From the NCBI GenBank assembly GCA_964035755.1, contig CAXIVR010000014.1, positions 53,203,034-53,267,033 on the forward strand: DNA of 64,000 nt, given 5' to 3'. Every line of letters starts with the position of its first letter. Position 1 is the stretch's first letter. Below are positions 1 to 12,500 of this stretch, piece by piece. The notes beneath the pieces are model-generated. The model saw only the letters and a program-made list of their open reading frames with translations, did no database searches and was not told the DNA's origin. The DNA comes from Teleogryllus oceanicus (taxonomy: Eukaryota > Arthropoda > Insecta > Orthoptera > Gryllidae). The position numbers and the translations under genes are program-made.

Positions 1-130
1 TAGCAGCATTCACGGTCACGAGTCCCCCGCTAGGGTGTATAGCGGGTGGAGCCACAGAAGCATCAGGGAATTGTGGGGTGGGGAAATGGAGTGGTTTATT
101 AAAACCAATTAACACGAAGTGAATAGAATG

Positions 131-292
131 TTTGGTCTTTGATATTAAAGACAACTTTTTCAGTTTAAATTAATATATTTAATGTTTTGTTATATTATGA
201 ATATATGTTCTGTATATTAATATAATATAATATAATATAACATATTCTTATAATATATTATTATAAAATGTTCTGTCTTTAATATCAACGAC
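131..292. repeat. MITE-like element with 19-bp terminal inverted repeats, copy 1
   Basis: The left end reads tttggtctttgatattaaa and the right end is its imperfect reverse complement (tttaatatcaacgac). The interior is AT-rich and has no ORF. A shorter copy with a better inverted pair lies at 1204-1307, so this is a small nonautonomous DNA-transposon family. The superfamily is not assignable from what I see. Confidence 0.6.
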
Positions 293-339
293 GCAATTCT
301 AATATAATGAAAATTCTAATATATTGAAGAGTTATAGAG

Positions 340-344
340 AAAAA

Positions 345-413
<69 letters not shown>
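340..413. repeat. (AAAT)n microsatellite
   Basis: An uninterrupted tetranucleotide run of about 74 bp. The bases between it and 651 are AT-rich and hold nothing recognisable. Confidence 0.95.
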
Positions 414-416
<3 letters not shown>

Positions 417-651
417 AATTTTAATACGCAATTAATAGACACGAAACGGAGAGAATACGGAACGGTGGGCGTGTGTTCTGAGGCTTTCAAAATAAATGTT
501 CCAATCTAATAAGGCCTTAAGGAGGTTTAAGATGATTACATTTTTCCAATGAACATGTAACGAGAAATATAATATAACGATTATATTTTATATTCCCCCC
601 TATTGTTAGGCAACGCGTTATGTGCTGATATTTAGACTTTTGGGGTTTAGA

Positions 652-1202
652 TTGATTTATTTGATTGATTGTTAGTGATTCCGGGCGCGTCAACTAATGA
701 TGTCATTAGTCCCGTAAGTGTGTTTTTATTCATCGGGAGGTGGCGGTGATCTTCCCCCACTAGAAGGCAAGATCCGGCATCGACCTACCGTCGACTAGCG
801 GGGTTTTCCCTAACCAGATATCTCTCGCCAGCGGGGCACCGCCCCATGCAGAAAAAGTTCTAAATCCCCGACCGGTCTCCCGGCATATGAAGTAGTGTAG
901 TGTATGTTAATGTTAGTGTAAGGGTGAGGATATGACAAGGAAGAGGAAGGAAAAATCGCGCGCTGTTCATGTATTATTTTAGGGTACTGCTCTGGCATTC
1001 GCCTGGTGTTGTTCGGGGAAACCACAGAAAACTACCGATCAGAGCATCCAGACGCTAGAATTCTTCTCCAGACAGCGACTGATTTCGACCTAACTGAAAA
1101 GCTAGAGTCGAAAATCCTGCCGCCGTCGAGACTCGAACCGAGGACCTCACGGTCAGAGGCGCTGCAGTGACATCAGTTGATGCAGGAGCTTCAACGCTCC
1201 TG
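652..1202 (-). mobile_element. tRNA-derived SINE, CAATCAATC-tailed family, full-length copy A
   Basis: Read on the minus strand, the head has a box A/box B arrangement (box B around 1129-1139). The body carries landmarks shared with all copies: a TTTTCGACTCTAGC block, a CCTTCCTCTTCCTTGTC block, GGGAGACCGGTCGGG, a CTAGTCGACGGTAGGTCG block and CGCGCCCGGAATCAC. It ends in a short AATC-type tail at the low-coordinate end. About 550 bp, the fullest copy here. Promoter-like boxes imply RNA polymerase III transcription and a LINE partner for mobilisation (general SINE knowledge). Confidence 0.8.
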
Positions 1203-1203
1203 A

Positions 1204-1307
1204 TTTGGTCTTTGATATTAAAAACATTTTCAGTATAATTGCTTTATATTAATAAATGTTCTGTATATTAATATAAAATGTTCTGTCTTTAATATCAAAG
1301 ACCAAAA
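1204..1307. repeat. MITE-like element, copy 2
   Basis: Near-perfect inverted ends (tttggtctttgatattaaa and tttaatatcaaagaccaaa) enclose about 65 bp of AT-rich sequence. It abuts the head of the preceding SINE copy. A fragment of the same end recurs at about 11607-11627. Confidence 0.7.
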
Positions 1308-2118
1308 ACATTCCAATATATTGAAGAATTTTAGACAGAAATAAATACATAATAATTTTAATACGACATTAAGAGACACGAAATGCAACGGGGAGGATTC
1401 GGAACGGTGGGCTTGTTCTCTGAGCGTCTCAGAATGAATGTTATAAACTAATAGGGCCTTAAGGAGGTGTTGAAGATAGAGATTTCTTCTTCTAATAAAA
1501 TTTGGTCTTCACAATTACTTTTTAATGACTTGATTTTTTAAATATTAGTAGTGTTCACGCAATTTTCAATAACATTAACAATATTTTAAAAAAGCACAAT
1601 TTTATCGAAAACAGCTTCATCGTTTTGTGGGGATAGTGCTAAATCCACCGATTAAATTGACATAAATGCCATTTTGTTGTATTATGTAAATTACATAATA
1701 TTTTTAAGACATCTCTCATATCCTTAATATTTATATTACGGGCATTCATTAAACGTTATTGTATTTTGGATTACAAGTACTTCAAATAATTTCTTACAAA
1801 GTTTCTTCAAAACTGAAAATTTTTCGGTGAAGATGAGATCAAGTTTTCTCATTACCCGAAACGTTCAAACGATACTACTTTCTCAAAAAGGCTCTAAACT
1901 TTTTAATACAAATTTGCTAATAGGGTTTGCTTTTAGTCTTCTTTAATATTCTCAAAGACAATTTCGATTGTACTATTAGGGAAATGGAAAAAGCGAAAAA
2001 AAATTGTTTTGGCGCCGATAGGTAGCAACCGAAAGGCGAGCCCATACAAAAGAGATCAGGAAAATAACTTTTACAGAAAGTCAGTGTCATTCTGTAGACC
2101 AATTTTGTATCCATACGC
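1308..2118. other. AT-rich non-coding stretch
   Basis: No gene seen. Around 1470-1650 there is weak similarity to the 295-bp satellite found at 23.2 and 26.9 kb (shared wording around gttgaagatagagattt). The only ORF over 60 codons is antisense and has no recognisable motif. Confidence 0.4.
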
Positions 2119-2620
2119 GCTAACTGCAGTGAACATTAATCCCATAAGTGTGGTGCAAGTTCTTTTGTAGGAAGTTTCGTCCCCCCTGAAAAGTGAGATC
2201 CGCCGCCGACCTACACAGTGCACGTGCTGTGAACTACTACAGTGAACATTATTCCCGTACGTGTGGTGCGTGTTATTTTTTGGGGATATTTCGTCCCTCC
2301 TGGAAATCCGGCGACACATGGATTTCGGAGGTTCCTGTTTCAGCTGTCTTCGCCAACGGCACATAGTCCTTCAGAACAATCTATAAGCACCCCACTAGTC
2401 TCCTGGCTTGTGTGGTGTGTAGTACATCCAAGTGTAAGTGGAGAGGAGACGAGGATGGGGAAGGAATGATCGCGCGCTGTCAATGACGCATCTATTAGAG
2501 TCCATCATTTGCCTGGTATTGCTCGGAAAACCACGGAAAACTACCAATCAGAGCGGCCAGACGTTAGAATCCTCCTCTAGACATCGCGCCTGCTGAATAT
2601 TCTATCTGCTATCGTAGGTA
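2119..2620 (-). mobile_element. Degenerate SINE copy B of the CAATCAATC-tailed family
   Basis: The segment from 2400 to 2590 matches the minus-strand body of copy A (the gatcgcgcgctgt block, the gaaaaccacggaaaactacc block, and the ctgg..ttgctcgg block). Upstream, a 40-bp phrase beginning cagtgaacatta occurs twice (2129 and 2240), so the copy is rearranged. The box B end is not preserved. Confidence 0.55.
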
Positions 2621-2820
2621 ATGACGAAAAGATGCGATAGTCGTGGTGGACGAGAAACCGTCTTTTCGAGGTAGAAAAGGAGGACGTGGTGTGCAAGCAG
2701 GGCCGGAATCTATTCATGATCTAAAGGAGCAACTCTCACTATGTCGGCACATAGGAGCAAGGGCTGACGTCTCGCTTGTACGCCTTTTCAACGCAACCCG
2801 CACGCCACGTCATGGCCTAA

Positions 2821-2996
2821 GGGAGGGGCGGGGGCACTGGCAGCGTTGCGAAAGCGGATTCGAGCTTCCGAGCTTTATGCTCGCCTTCTTCACTCAGCTT
2901 CCGCCGCCACTGCAACGCCGGAGGCCCGTTCCTCTTACAAAGTGCATCACGAGTAGCGCAGCTAATAGGAGACCTGCCACCCTTCCCCTTCAATAG
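2821..2996 (+). mobile_element. Short tRNA-like SINE, copy 1
   Basis: About 175 bp, nearly identical to 3618-3797. The better-preserved second copy has a tRNA-like head (gaggtggctcagggcactgg as box A region, ggattcgagcttcc as box B region). The two copies differ at only a handful of sites apart from the 5' 20 bp, so they are recent relative to the surrounding sequence. Confidence 0.6.
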
Positions 2997-3617
2997 CAAA
3001 TACTGATTCAGTTGTAGCTTCGCAGTGTTTGTGGGGACATTCACTAAAATGGCTGCGAGTACAATTAGAAAATAAGTTTCGGATTTAATCATTCTCAAAA
3101 GTTCATCAAATAACGCATCGTCTAGTCACGAAAGTCTTCAAAGCCTTGGTTCACTGATTATTAGTTCATTTAATAAATTTTAGTGAGTGAATTCATTTCT
3201 TTTCTTGAACCATTCCTTCATCCACCTGCGTTTCTTTTTCTCCTTTTTTGAAACTATAATTGACACAAGGGCCTCATAACTTGCTGTTTTATTATTTTTA
3301 CACATATTGACTGAAGAAGTGTCACCGGTGAACTAATTTATTGGGCAAAAATATTACGTCTTTCAGGTTGTCCGAGCAATGTTATTATACAATATATTAT
3401 GCAATACATTGACGTAAATATTGATCTTTACGGTCGGCTTAAGGTAGAGTTTGCACGAGGAATCAGTACACCCGACTAACGTGACAGAGGAGAGAGACTG
3501 CTACACTGAAGGACGTCTCATAAATATTGACTTCGAAGCTTCTTCACTAACAGGCTCGGCCCCAAAAAAAATTATATTTCATGTAAGAAAGCAGACAACA
3601 AAATGAATCAAACACCG
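2997..3617. other. AT-rich sequence without recognisable content
   Basis: No ORF of note, no tRNA, no repeat shared with the rest of the window that I could find. Confidence 0.4.
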
Positions 3618-3797
3618 GGAGAGGTGGCTCAGGGCACTGGCAGAGTTGCGAAAGCGGATTCGAGCTTCCGAGCTTTATGCTCGCCTTCTTCACTCAGCTT
3701 CCGCCGCTACTGCAACGCCGGAGGCCCGTTCCTCTTACAAAGTGCATCACGAGTAGCGCAGCTAATAGGAGACCTGCCCCCCTTCCCCCTCAATAGC
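3618..3797 (+). mobile_element. Short tRNA-like SINE, copy 2
   Basis: Near-identical partner of 2821-2996. The intact head reads like a tRNA gene (GTGGCTCAGGG, then GGATTCGAGCTTCC about 35 bp on). The ORF that overlaps it is a chance reading of the repeat, as the same residues appear in the other copy. Confidence 0.6.
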
Positions 3798-4479
3798 CGG
3801 CGATGCATAGTCATAATTATTGCTTTTTTCGTTTAGTGAACTAAATATGCTCATTAATTCCCTAATAAATCGTTGATTATCTCTATGTTAATAGCTTGCG
3901 TGCAATTAAAATTGAAACGAGCAATTAAAACTGTACATCTACCAATCAGAATTCATAATCGGAGCCAAATCGTGTAATTAAGAAAATGTAACCGACGTAA
4001 ATGCAGTCGGCCATGAAACATGAATAAAAATCTTCATCACATATTTCATACCTACAACAACTACATATACACAACGAATGAATAAAACTAAATTTGGAAG
4101 TAAACGTTAAGCTAGTTGACTAATGGAACATCATAAAATATTTAACTTGAGTAAATTAAATGTCCTACTTGTAACACCTTTGGTCTTAGAATTACGAATG
4201 TAAAAAATGTAAACGTCAGTTGATTTTACCAGTTCTGAAAAGAAGGTTATAGCAAAACTGTGACAGAGTTGACTCGTTTGTTTTGTTTTTTTCAATATTT
4301 ATACATGTTGTATTCTCTCTCATCCCTGTATTTACTTTTCGTGGGAAGTAAGGTTTTCTTGGCTTGGTCAGCTTCTAATATTTTCTCCCCATTATGTTTA
4401 GTACCTTCTATTTGCAAATATTTCGTTGAAGCAAAAACAATGCCTGGCCCACTAAAATAGACATTTTTCAGAAGCTTCA
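3798..4479. other. AT-rich sequence without recognisable content
   Basis: Short overlapping ORFs on both strands only. No motif seen. Confidence 0.4.
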
Positions 4480-4985
4480 TTGATTGATTGGTTGATATCT
4501 TCCGGTTCGCCAACTGCTATGGTCATTATTTCTGTTTGAAAAGTGGAAGTTCTATTCCGGGAGATGGTGGTGTTTATCCATACCGGATGGGGAGAGCTGG
4601 CTATGACCAACATGGCGGCTAGCAGGGGATTTCCACCTCTAGGTATCTACTCCACCGTCATTCTGCCCCAGCCGGGACAACCTTTAAGAGTCCGAATGAG
4701 CAGCAGCATAGTTAACGAAGTGCAACTGTGGATAGGACAAGGAATAGAAATGAAAGACCGTCCGTGACTGGTTTGTTAGAATACTGCTCCGGCATTTGCT
4801 TGATGTTCATTGGCAAAACCACGGAAAACTACCGATCAGAGTATCCTGCCATAAAAATTCTCCTCCACACAGCGGTCAAATTCGACTAAGCTATTAATTA
4901 ATCGAAAACTCCGTCACCGTCAGGACTCGAACCCACGGGTATCTAGTCAAATTTGCTGCCAAGGCATCGGCAATGCTCGACCTTA
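4480..4985 (-). mobile_element. SINE copy C, CAATCAATC-tailed family
   Basis: A ttgattgattggttgat tail lies at the left. The body blocks follow in order, including accacggaaaactaccgatc. The box B complement (ggactcgaaccc) lies near 4923-4934. Several internal indels relative to copy A. Confidence 0.75.
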
Positions 4986-5693
<708 letters not shown>

Positions 5694-6698
5694 TTGACGC
5701 TACCACCACCGCCGCTCGATACACGCCCAATCGCGGCGTAATCAGCTGCGCGCTGCAAGGGGACTCCAGGCTGCTGCCGCCGGCGCTTGCTACACGTCGC
5801 AAGTTGTGGCGTGTCAGCCAGGCGATAAGCGCGTACCTCGGGCGGACGTAAATTCTGTGTATTTGTTATGGTGAAAGTAAACGGCTATTAAACATTGAAT
5901 GTTTAATTTATCCTGCATCCTACAGATACAACAGTTGTAATCCCGCCTTGAGCTATTTTCTTCTGTACCGTTGTATGTTTTGGTGCTTTTTAAACCATCA
6001 GGCATCATCCAGGCACACTGAAAGCCTTTCATCACCCCAGTTCTTGGCATATCGTTGAAGCTTTCGAAATGAGACAAACCTTGAACAGCGTTTTTGAATT
6101 AAGAGATTAGTTATGTTTAGAGTAGTCTGTATTTTTACCACTGAACTATTTACAAAGATGTTCCTCAAACCATACGGTGTGTAGAGAAGAACACCTTGTT
6201 TTTGGCTCCGAAATAAACAACTCAGCTCAAGATAAAACTGTTCTCCAGCATCATGCACAGTCTATACAACTGTGTGTTAATATTGAAGCGGTCTTAATTG
6301 GCCCTGTAATTCACATACAGTTTGGCCCATGAAAATAACATTCAGTTACCTCCAGCTAGCAATAACCAGTTTTGGGATACTAAATGATGAAGTAAAGAGT
6401 CAGATTGCATGAGCGGCTAAAATGTCAGTGTGTCTCAGCGTAACACCATTTGGTACAATAAACATAAAAACGTTGCATTTTGTAAACGTGTGTTAATGCC
6501 AGTCATCGCATGCGCTGAAGAAGCTCGTTTATATGCTCAAAAACTAAACAAATGTTATGATTTTTCCCAATTTCGAAAGGTAAATTTCTTTCATCTTCAC
6601 AATTTTTTGATTTAGAACTATCTTACGAACATGTTCTGTGGCGTGCTTATGTACTCCCTTACCTCTGGGTGGAAGAGCACTTTTCATGGAGTTTGCAC
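5694..6698. other. Non-coding, GC-rich left edge then AT-rich
   Basis: 5694-5860 is GC- and CpG-rich, the rest is AT-rich. Two overlapping minus-strand ORFs (5814-6077, 5998-6258) and one plus-strand ORF (6430-6615) have no family resemblance I recognise and no splice context that I could link. Confidence 0.35.
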
Positions 6699-7204
6699 CG
6701 ATTGAGGAGGGTCAGGGCATCCACTGATGTAACTGAAGTGCCTCCGACCAGGAAATCTACGGGTTCGAGTTGGTGACGAATTTTCGGCTTTAGCTGTATG
6801 GGTCGAATTCAGCGGCTGTCTGAAGGAGAATTCTCCAATCAACACCGGACGATGGCCAGAGCAGTACCTTTACAAACGGGCTACGGACCAAGCGCGATTT
6901 TTCCTTCCTCTTCCTTATCATATCATCACACCTTACTTACATGTACTTACACAAACACTCACTACACTACCACACATATCAGGAGACCAGTCGGGAGCTT
7001 CGTACTAGTCCCGGGAGGGCGGTACCCCGCTGGTGGGAGTTATCTAGTTGGGGAAATCTCCGCTAGTCGACATGTAGGTCGGCACCGAATCTCGACATTC
7101 AGTGAGGAAGAAGACCGTCACTTTCTTTGAAAAAATATTCACTACACTTACGGAACTAATGACCATATCAGTTTCACCCGAAGGCACGAGATAATCAATC
7201 AATC
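6699..7204 (+). mobile_element. SINE copy D, CAATCAATC-tailed family
   Basis: Box B region (gggttcgagtt) near 6763, then the body blocks in the same order as copy A, ending in aatcaatcaatc at 7193-7204. The ORF at 6798-7130 is the SINE body read through. Confidence 0.75.
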
Positions 7205-7956
7205 ATGAAAGCGTCCCACAACAGAGCGATTAGTCTAAGAAGGCACTGCTTTGAGAGCTTTCGATTGGCTACTTCTGACAATAAATCTCTAGATTATGGC
7301 CATCCGCTCGATTTGACAGTTTTTTCGTTAGCAGTTGCCTCACTTGCAAATGGCTTCGACCTAACCTCTTACAATGCCATTGTTCGGCATAACTTTTATT
7401 TGTTTCCCGAAGTGTCAAACTGATCACTTCTTACAGTAATTTCTCTATACCATGAATTGTACTCTAGTGTCGGCTGCTCCTTAGGGACTACAGGGCGGCG
7501 CCCTCCCCAGAAAAAAATAACCTCGGGAAATGTTGCAAAAAGAACTAACATGAAATAAATTAATCGTTTAATTTGTGCATATCACCAGCGCAATTTTTTA
7601 TAACAAATTTGGTTTTATGTACTCCTCAAAAAAGATAAATATTTACGGAATGGATAGTATCGTGGGCTGTTGCCAGTCCGTCTGTAGCTGATGCATGCGA
7701 GGCAATGGAATCTTGAGGATGTGTGGGGGTCCCTGACGAAGGGTGGGGACAACGTTCTGTTGCTAGGATTTGGTTCGGTAGAGTCCTCGCCTGTTAACTC
7801 AGCTAAGAACACCGATCCTTTCATCTGATGTCATTACCTACAGCCTTTGTCATGGAAATAGTTTTTCGCGTGAGTCCAATTAAATCTTCTATTTTCAATG
7901 TAAAATTTTGTTATGGACAAAGATTAAAATCCCGAAGTGTGTAAATCGGTTGGTTA
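7205..7956. other. Non-coding stretch
   Basis: A 72-codon ORF begins at the SINE tail (7205-7423) but has no recognisable domain and no start context of its own. Otherwise nothing. Confidence 0.35.
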
Positions 7957-8519
7957 CAACATTCCATAGTTTCCCTCATTCAAGAAACATTTTCAAGAGG
8001 TAAAATGCAGGTGATAATTCGGACGTAGATGCGGCGGCACCTCTTAATTTGCAACGGGAGTGGTGGCTCAATGCACCATTTGTCACTGCAGCATCTCTAA
8101 CCGGGAGGTCCTAGGTTTGAGCACCGACGGCGGCTGGATTTTCGACGCGATCTTTCCTTCCTTTTTCTTGTCTTATCCTCAGCCCTTAAACACACACCTA
8201 CACTAACATGCACTAACACTACTACACATGCAGGGAGACCGGTCGGGGACTTAGAACTTCTCGCGGCTGGGACGCTGGTGGGAGATATCTGGTTGGGCAA
8301 AACCCTGTCAGACGACGGTAATTCTGCGCAGGATCCTGCCATCCAGTGGGGGAAGACCACCACCATCTCCCGAGCAAAAACCACGCACTATACCTGCGGG
8401 ACTAATGACCATAGTAGTTGACGCGCTCGGATCACTAACAATCAATCAATCAATACAACATATAGTTTTTCTGGTTCAATAAACATTTTAAGAGGTAAAA
8501 TGCAGGTAATAATTCGGAT
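7957..8519. repeat. About 65-bp direct duplication flanking SINE copy E
   Basis: 7957-8022 and 8457-8519 share an almost identical run (attttcaagaggtaaaatgc in one, attttaagaggtaaaatgc in the other, then aggtRataattcgga). The SINE and about 35 bp lie between them. This is far longer than a normal SINE target-site duplication. Confidence 0.65.
8055..8454 (+). mobile_element. SINE copy E, internally deleted
   Basis: The head is gagtggtggctcaatgcacc with box B near ggtttgagc. The 5' part runs to ggattttcgac and then jumps to gcgatctttccttcc, omitting about 170 bp present in copies A and F. It ends in caatcaatcaatcaat. A 95-codon antisense ORF is only the repeat. Confidence 0.75.
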
Positions 8520-8655
8520 CGATATGGGATATATGCTGCCCTCTTAATTTGGATATATGTCACTCCTCTTAATTCGGATATATGCCGCCCCTCTTAATTC
8601 GGATATATGCCGCCCCTCTTAATTCGGATATATGCACCCCTCTTAATTCGGATAC
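8519..8655. repeat. 26-bp minisatellite
   Basis: About five tandem units of the form ggatatatgccgcccctctt plus aattc, with variants at the gccgcc part. It starts inside the right-hand copy of the duplication flanking SINE E. A single related unit lies near 8022-8050. Confidence 0.85.
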
Positions 8656-9250
8656 ATTGTGGCGTCATACGGGTGTAATCAGTACACAGACTAGAGTGGG
8701 TTGTAATAACAGCAGGTTTATTCACAATTTAGACCGTAGTCACAAATAACCAATGCACTTATACAATTAACTAACTAAATAGACCCAACTGCTAGGAGAG
8801 ATATTTACAACGGCTACCACACCGCAACATACTACCTAATGTTTCGCCGTGCGTAGTACCGCCTGCCCTGAGACCGACTACATGTCTCACTAGTCACGAC
8901 AATAACTGCCGGCTTCTTGCGCCGCGTGCACGTTCGCACCTCTCACGGACGACCGACGCTGCCGCTGCCAGTATCACAAGAAGAAGGCGCTATTAATCTC
9001 ACGCCCCTTAAAATAGCCCTCGCGACACTGCTCGCCGCCTCCATTGCCTCCGCCCTAACGATCCTGTCAGAAAAAACCCGTGCGTCATAACTTTTGCCTT
9101 TGTCTACGCATCCGGTGCCCACCACGCGCCACGTGCCCACGCTGTTTTAGCGACACGACGCTACAATACGATGCCTTTCTTAATTCACACTTCAGTGGCC
9201 GCCTCTGTTTCTCTCCCACCACGACCTGATTCCACTTGTTTCTGTTCCAG
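8656..9250. other. CpG-rich sequence upstream of the first recognised P450 exon
   Basis: Base composition rises steeply in GC and CpG after about 8870. This could hold the promoter, 5' UTR or a first coding exon of the P450, but I cannot place a start codon with confidence. An ATG at 9171 opens a frame that differs from the P450 frame. Confidence 0.35.
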
Positions 9251-9536
9251 CAGGAGCGCGCGCCTCCTCACCGGTCCAGAGCGCCCCCAGCGAGCAGCGT
9301 ACGCGATGCGAGGCGTGCGGCCGTGCGCGTGCGCGTGTCGGGCGGGCGGCGTGCTGTCGGGACGCGGCCCCGCCACGCCCCCGACGGCCCCCGCCCTTTC
9401 CGCGCGCTCACGCAGCCCGCCACCCCAGCGCCCTCCGCCGCCGCCGCCGCCGCCGCCCTCTGCCCGCACGCCGCCGAGCTGAGCGGCGCGCGCCCCTACC
9501 ACGAGGTGCCCGGCCCGCGACCGCTGCCGCTCATAG
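9251..9536 (+). CDS. Cyp301a1: P450 exon 1 (N-terminal; 5' boundary uncertain)
   Basis: It ends ATA G before donor GTACGA, leaving phase 1. It encodes an Arg/Ala/Pro-rich stretch then SGARPYHEVPGPRPLPLIG, the proline hinge of microsomal and mitochondrial P450s. The frame has no ATG. A pyrimidine tract ending in ttccag at 9241-9250 looks like a 3' splice site, so a start exon may lie upstream. Alternatively the ATG at 9171 (another frame) is the start and an indel in the GC-rich run breaks the frame. Confidence 0.6.
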
Positions 9537-12500
9537 GTACGATTTAACACGGAGAATTTGCTGTTTTATTGTATAGAATTCGTATTTGGGCAAAAGGGTT
9601 TATGCCAGAAAAATTGCGTATTGACGTAGATGTTGTGAATTTTCTTTTATTTCGAAATTATCTACTTTAATTCTTTTATCGGTCACATTAATCTTTAACC
9701 CCTTTATTAACGCTTTATCACAGAGAATTTGCTATTTTATTGTAGAGAATTCTCATTTGGGCAAAAGGGTTTATGTCAAAAAATTGGGGGTGTAGTAAAT
9801 TTTCTTTTATTTAAAATTATTTACTTTAATTCTTTTATCGGTCGCATGCGTCTTTAACCCCTTGATTAACGTTTTATCACAGAAAATTTGTTATTTTATT
9901 GTAGAGAATTCGTATTTGGGCAAAAGGGTTTATGTCAGATAAATTGCGAATTGAGATAGGTGTTGTATCTTTTGTTTTATTTCAAAATTATTTACTTTAA
10001 TTCTTTTATCGATCACATTAGTCTTTAACCCCTTTATTATAGAGATTGGCTTAACAGCTTTTCTTCAATAGCTGTAATCACAAAAACAGCTGACTCGTAA
10101 TAGCTGTTATTAATAACAGTTGAAAAATAACAGGTCCATGGCCAGGAACCTAACATGGCCGACTGCTAAGAGTTAAAGCAGTTGTAGCGACTGCTATGAG
10201 TTAAACCACGCAAAACTAATGACGTTGGTAGCACCGTAAAGCTTCTGCAGCTACCTTACGGCGCTTCCTTGCACTACTTTCACTAACATGTTTGGATAGA
10301 GAAGCAGCTGATATGAACGAGACTGGATGAACGGCCAAGGATGAATAGTAATTCATATAATGTGTAGCGAATGTGTATAGAATATAGAATATTACTCAAA
10401 TGAAAGTGATTCGGGTTCAGATGGCAAATATTCTTTCAAATATGCAACTTGTACATAGTGAAGTGACGAGTGCCAAAAATAATGAAGAGAAACAGTGTTT
10501 ATGCTTACCTGTAGCTAAAGTGTTAATGACTATCGAATATCAAGGATTATAATGTGAGTTATTTGACCGTAACTCATTTTATTTTATTGGACCCAGGGAA
10601 ATATTAGTTGATCTCACATAAGCATCAATGGGACAGACATAAGTTAACATATTGGACGGACTTCATTTAAAGGACAAACGTCTTGTTGTAGTGTATACAA
10701 TAAAATATAAAAATATTGTGGCACATGGCGTGTAATAATGACGAATTATGTATCAATGAATCTATAATTTTAATCGTGATTGATTTGCTGCAGTGAAGCT
10801 TTTATCGTACAAAATGGTTGCCACAAAAGCTTGTAGTAGTTCGAATTAGGTCCAGTAGGTTGCAGTTTTATGCATTTCAACCGCTAACAGCCAATAACAG
10901 GATAAACGTGATAACTGTTATTTCGCGTAAGTTACGAAACGTTAACAGTTAAGAAATAACAGTTTAGCTGATAAGGGCACATCCCTACTTTATTAACGCT
11001 TTATCACAGAGAATTTGAAATTTTATTGTACAGAATTCGCATTTGGGCAAAGGGGTTTAGTTAGGAAAAATTGGGTATTGAGATACGTGTGGTAACTTTT
11101 CTTTTATTTCAAAATTATTTCCTTTGATTATTTTATGGGTCACATGCGTCTTTAACCCGTGATAACATGCAACCCTCCATGTTTGTTAAGTGCTCTTGTA
11201 CCAACCTCTGTTAAGAAATTTAACATCTTTAGCAACGTAAACAACCATCGATTCATCACAAGTTTTTTTAAGACAAAACATGGCAATGTACAAAATAAAT
11301 TAAATTCTACCAATTCAGAAATAATTCACATTGGTTTGGGGAATCATTATTCTTAATTGTGAAATCATAAATAGTACAATTAGAAAAATGTATATTAGGT
11401 TAATTAACCTCATTTCCTCACATTCCACCAAATGAAACTACTCCGGTAATCGTATTTATCGTTGATGTGAAGGTGTCTCCACTGAATTGATTGATTGATT
11501 TTTTCGTGTTTCCAGGCGCATAACTGCGAACCTAGGACCTCCCGGTCAGAGGCGCTGCAGTGACATCAGTTGATGCACTGAGCTACCTCTCCCGGTCCTT
11601 CAATCGATTTTTCGATATCAAAGACCAACAAAATGTAGATTTTGACTTCACAATGTGTTACGCATGTTAGAGATAGTAATTTTCTACACATAGAAATACT
11701 TTTTATCCGCCTTTTCGTTGCCAGCCCCAGCAGTACGAGAATTTCTAACACAAAATCGCCAATTTCCGCCGCAGTACTTGTCTCTACAATGTAAAAGTAG
11801 TAAGACGAGAGAGTAAAAAAAGGTAGTACTTGGGCAATTTACATTGTTTGTACTCAACCTGAAAGTAGGCAGCGAAAAACGCCAGCAGATGACCATTTGA
11901 ACATTTACCGCTTTATGTGCTGATTACATTTTGCAACCGTTTTCCTTTTAGGTCGTTGCATTCATCACAGTTGGCTCGGATTTTAACGGTATATTGTAAT
12001 GCATCGTTAAATTCCCACGTTAGCACATCTTACTAGTCTTAGCGACGTATTTATTTCTCACTTGTATGCTTATGCAACTAGCTTCGCAATACCGGCACGC
12101 AGTACTATTACAAGTTGAAGCCACCTCAATTATCGTAAAGTACATAAGCTACAGGGCCCATTTATGAAGTGGAATATCGTATTTCAATATTTTACACTGT
12201 TAGAATTGGAGCAAGCGCAGAACATCCGAAGTTCGTGCTCAGAGAATACGATATCAATCTCACATTGTTCAAAAATATGCATTTATTTTTATATTACATT
12301 GTCTCTAAGCTTTAGCTATAAAAGTTATAAAATAGCTACATGTCATGATGACTATATCGCACAAATTTCAAATTTAATAATGTATCATTTATAATATTTT
12401 ATTGGAATAACTCGTATGTAATAGAATGAAAATTTGTTCTTTTATCCACTAAACTAGTTGAATCCATGCTTTTCCGTTGTATAAAAGGAATAACTTATGT

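Noticed and set aside
9185..9550. Antisense 121-codon ORF over P450 exon 1
   Set aside because: Gly/Arg-rich by GC composition. The plus-strand frame has the conserved PGP hinge and a correct splice donor.
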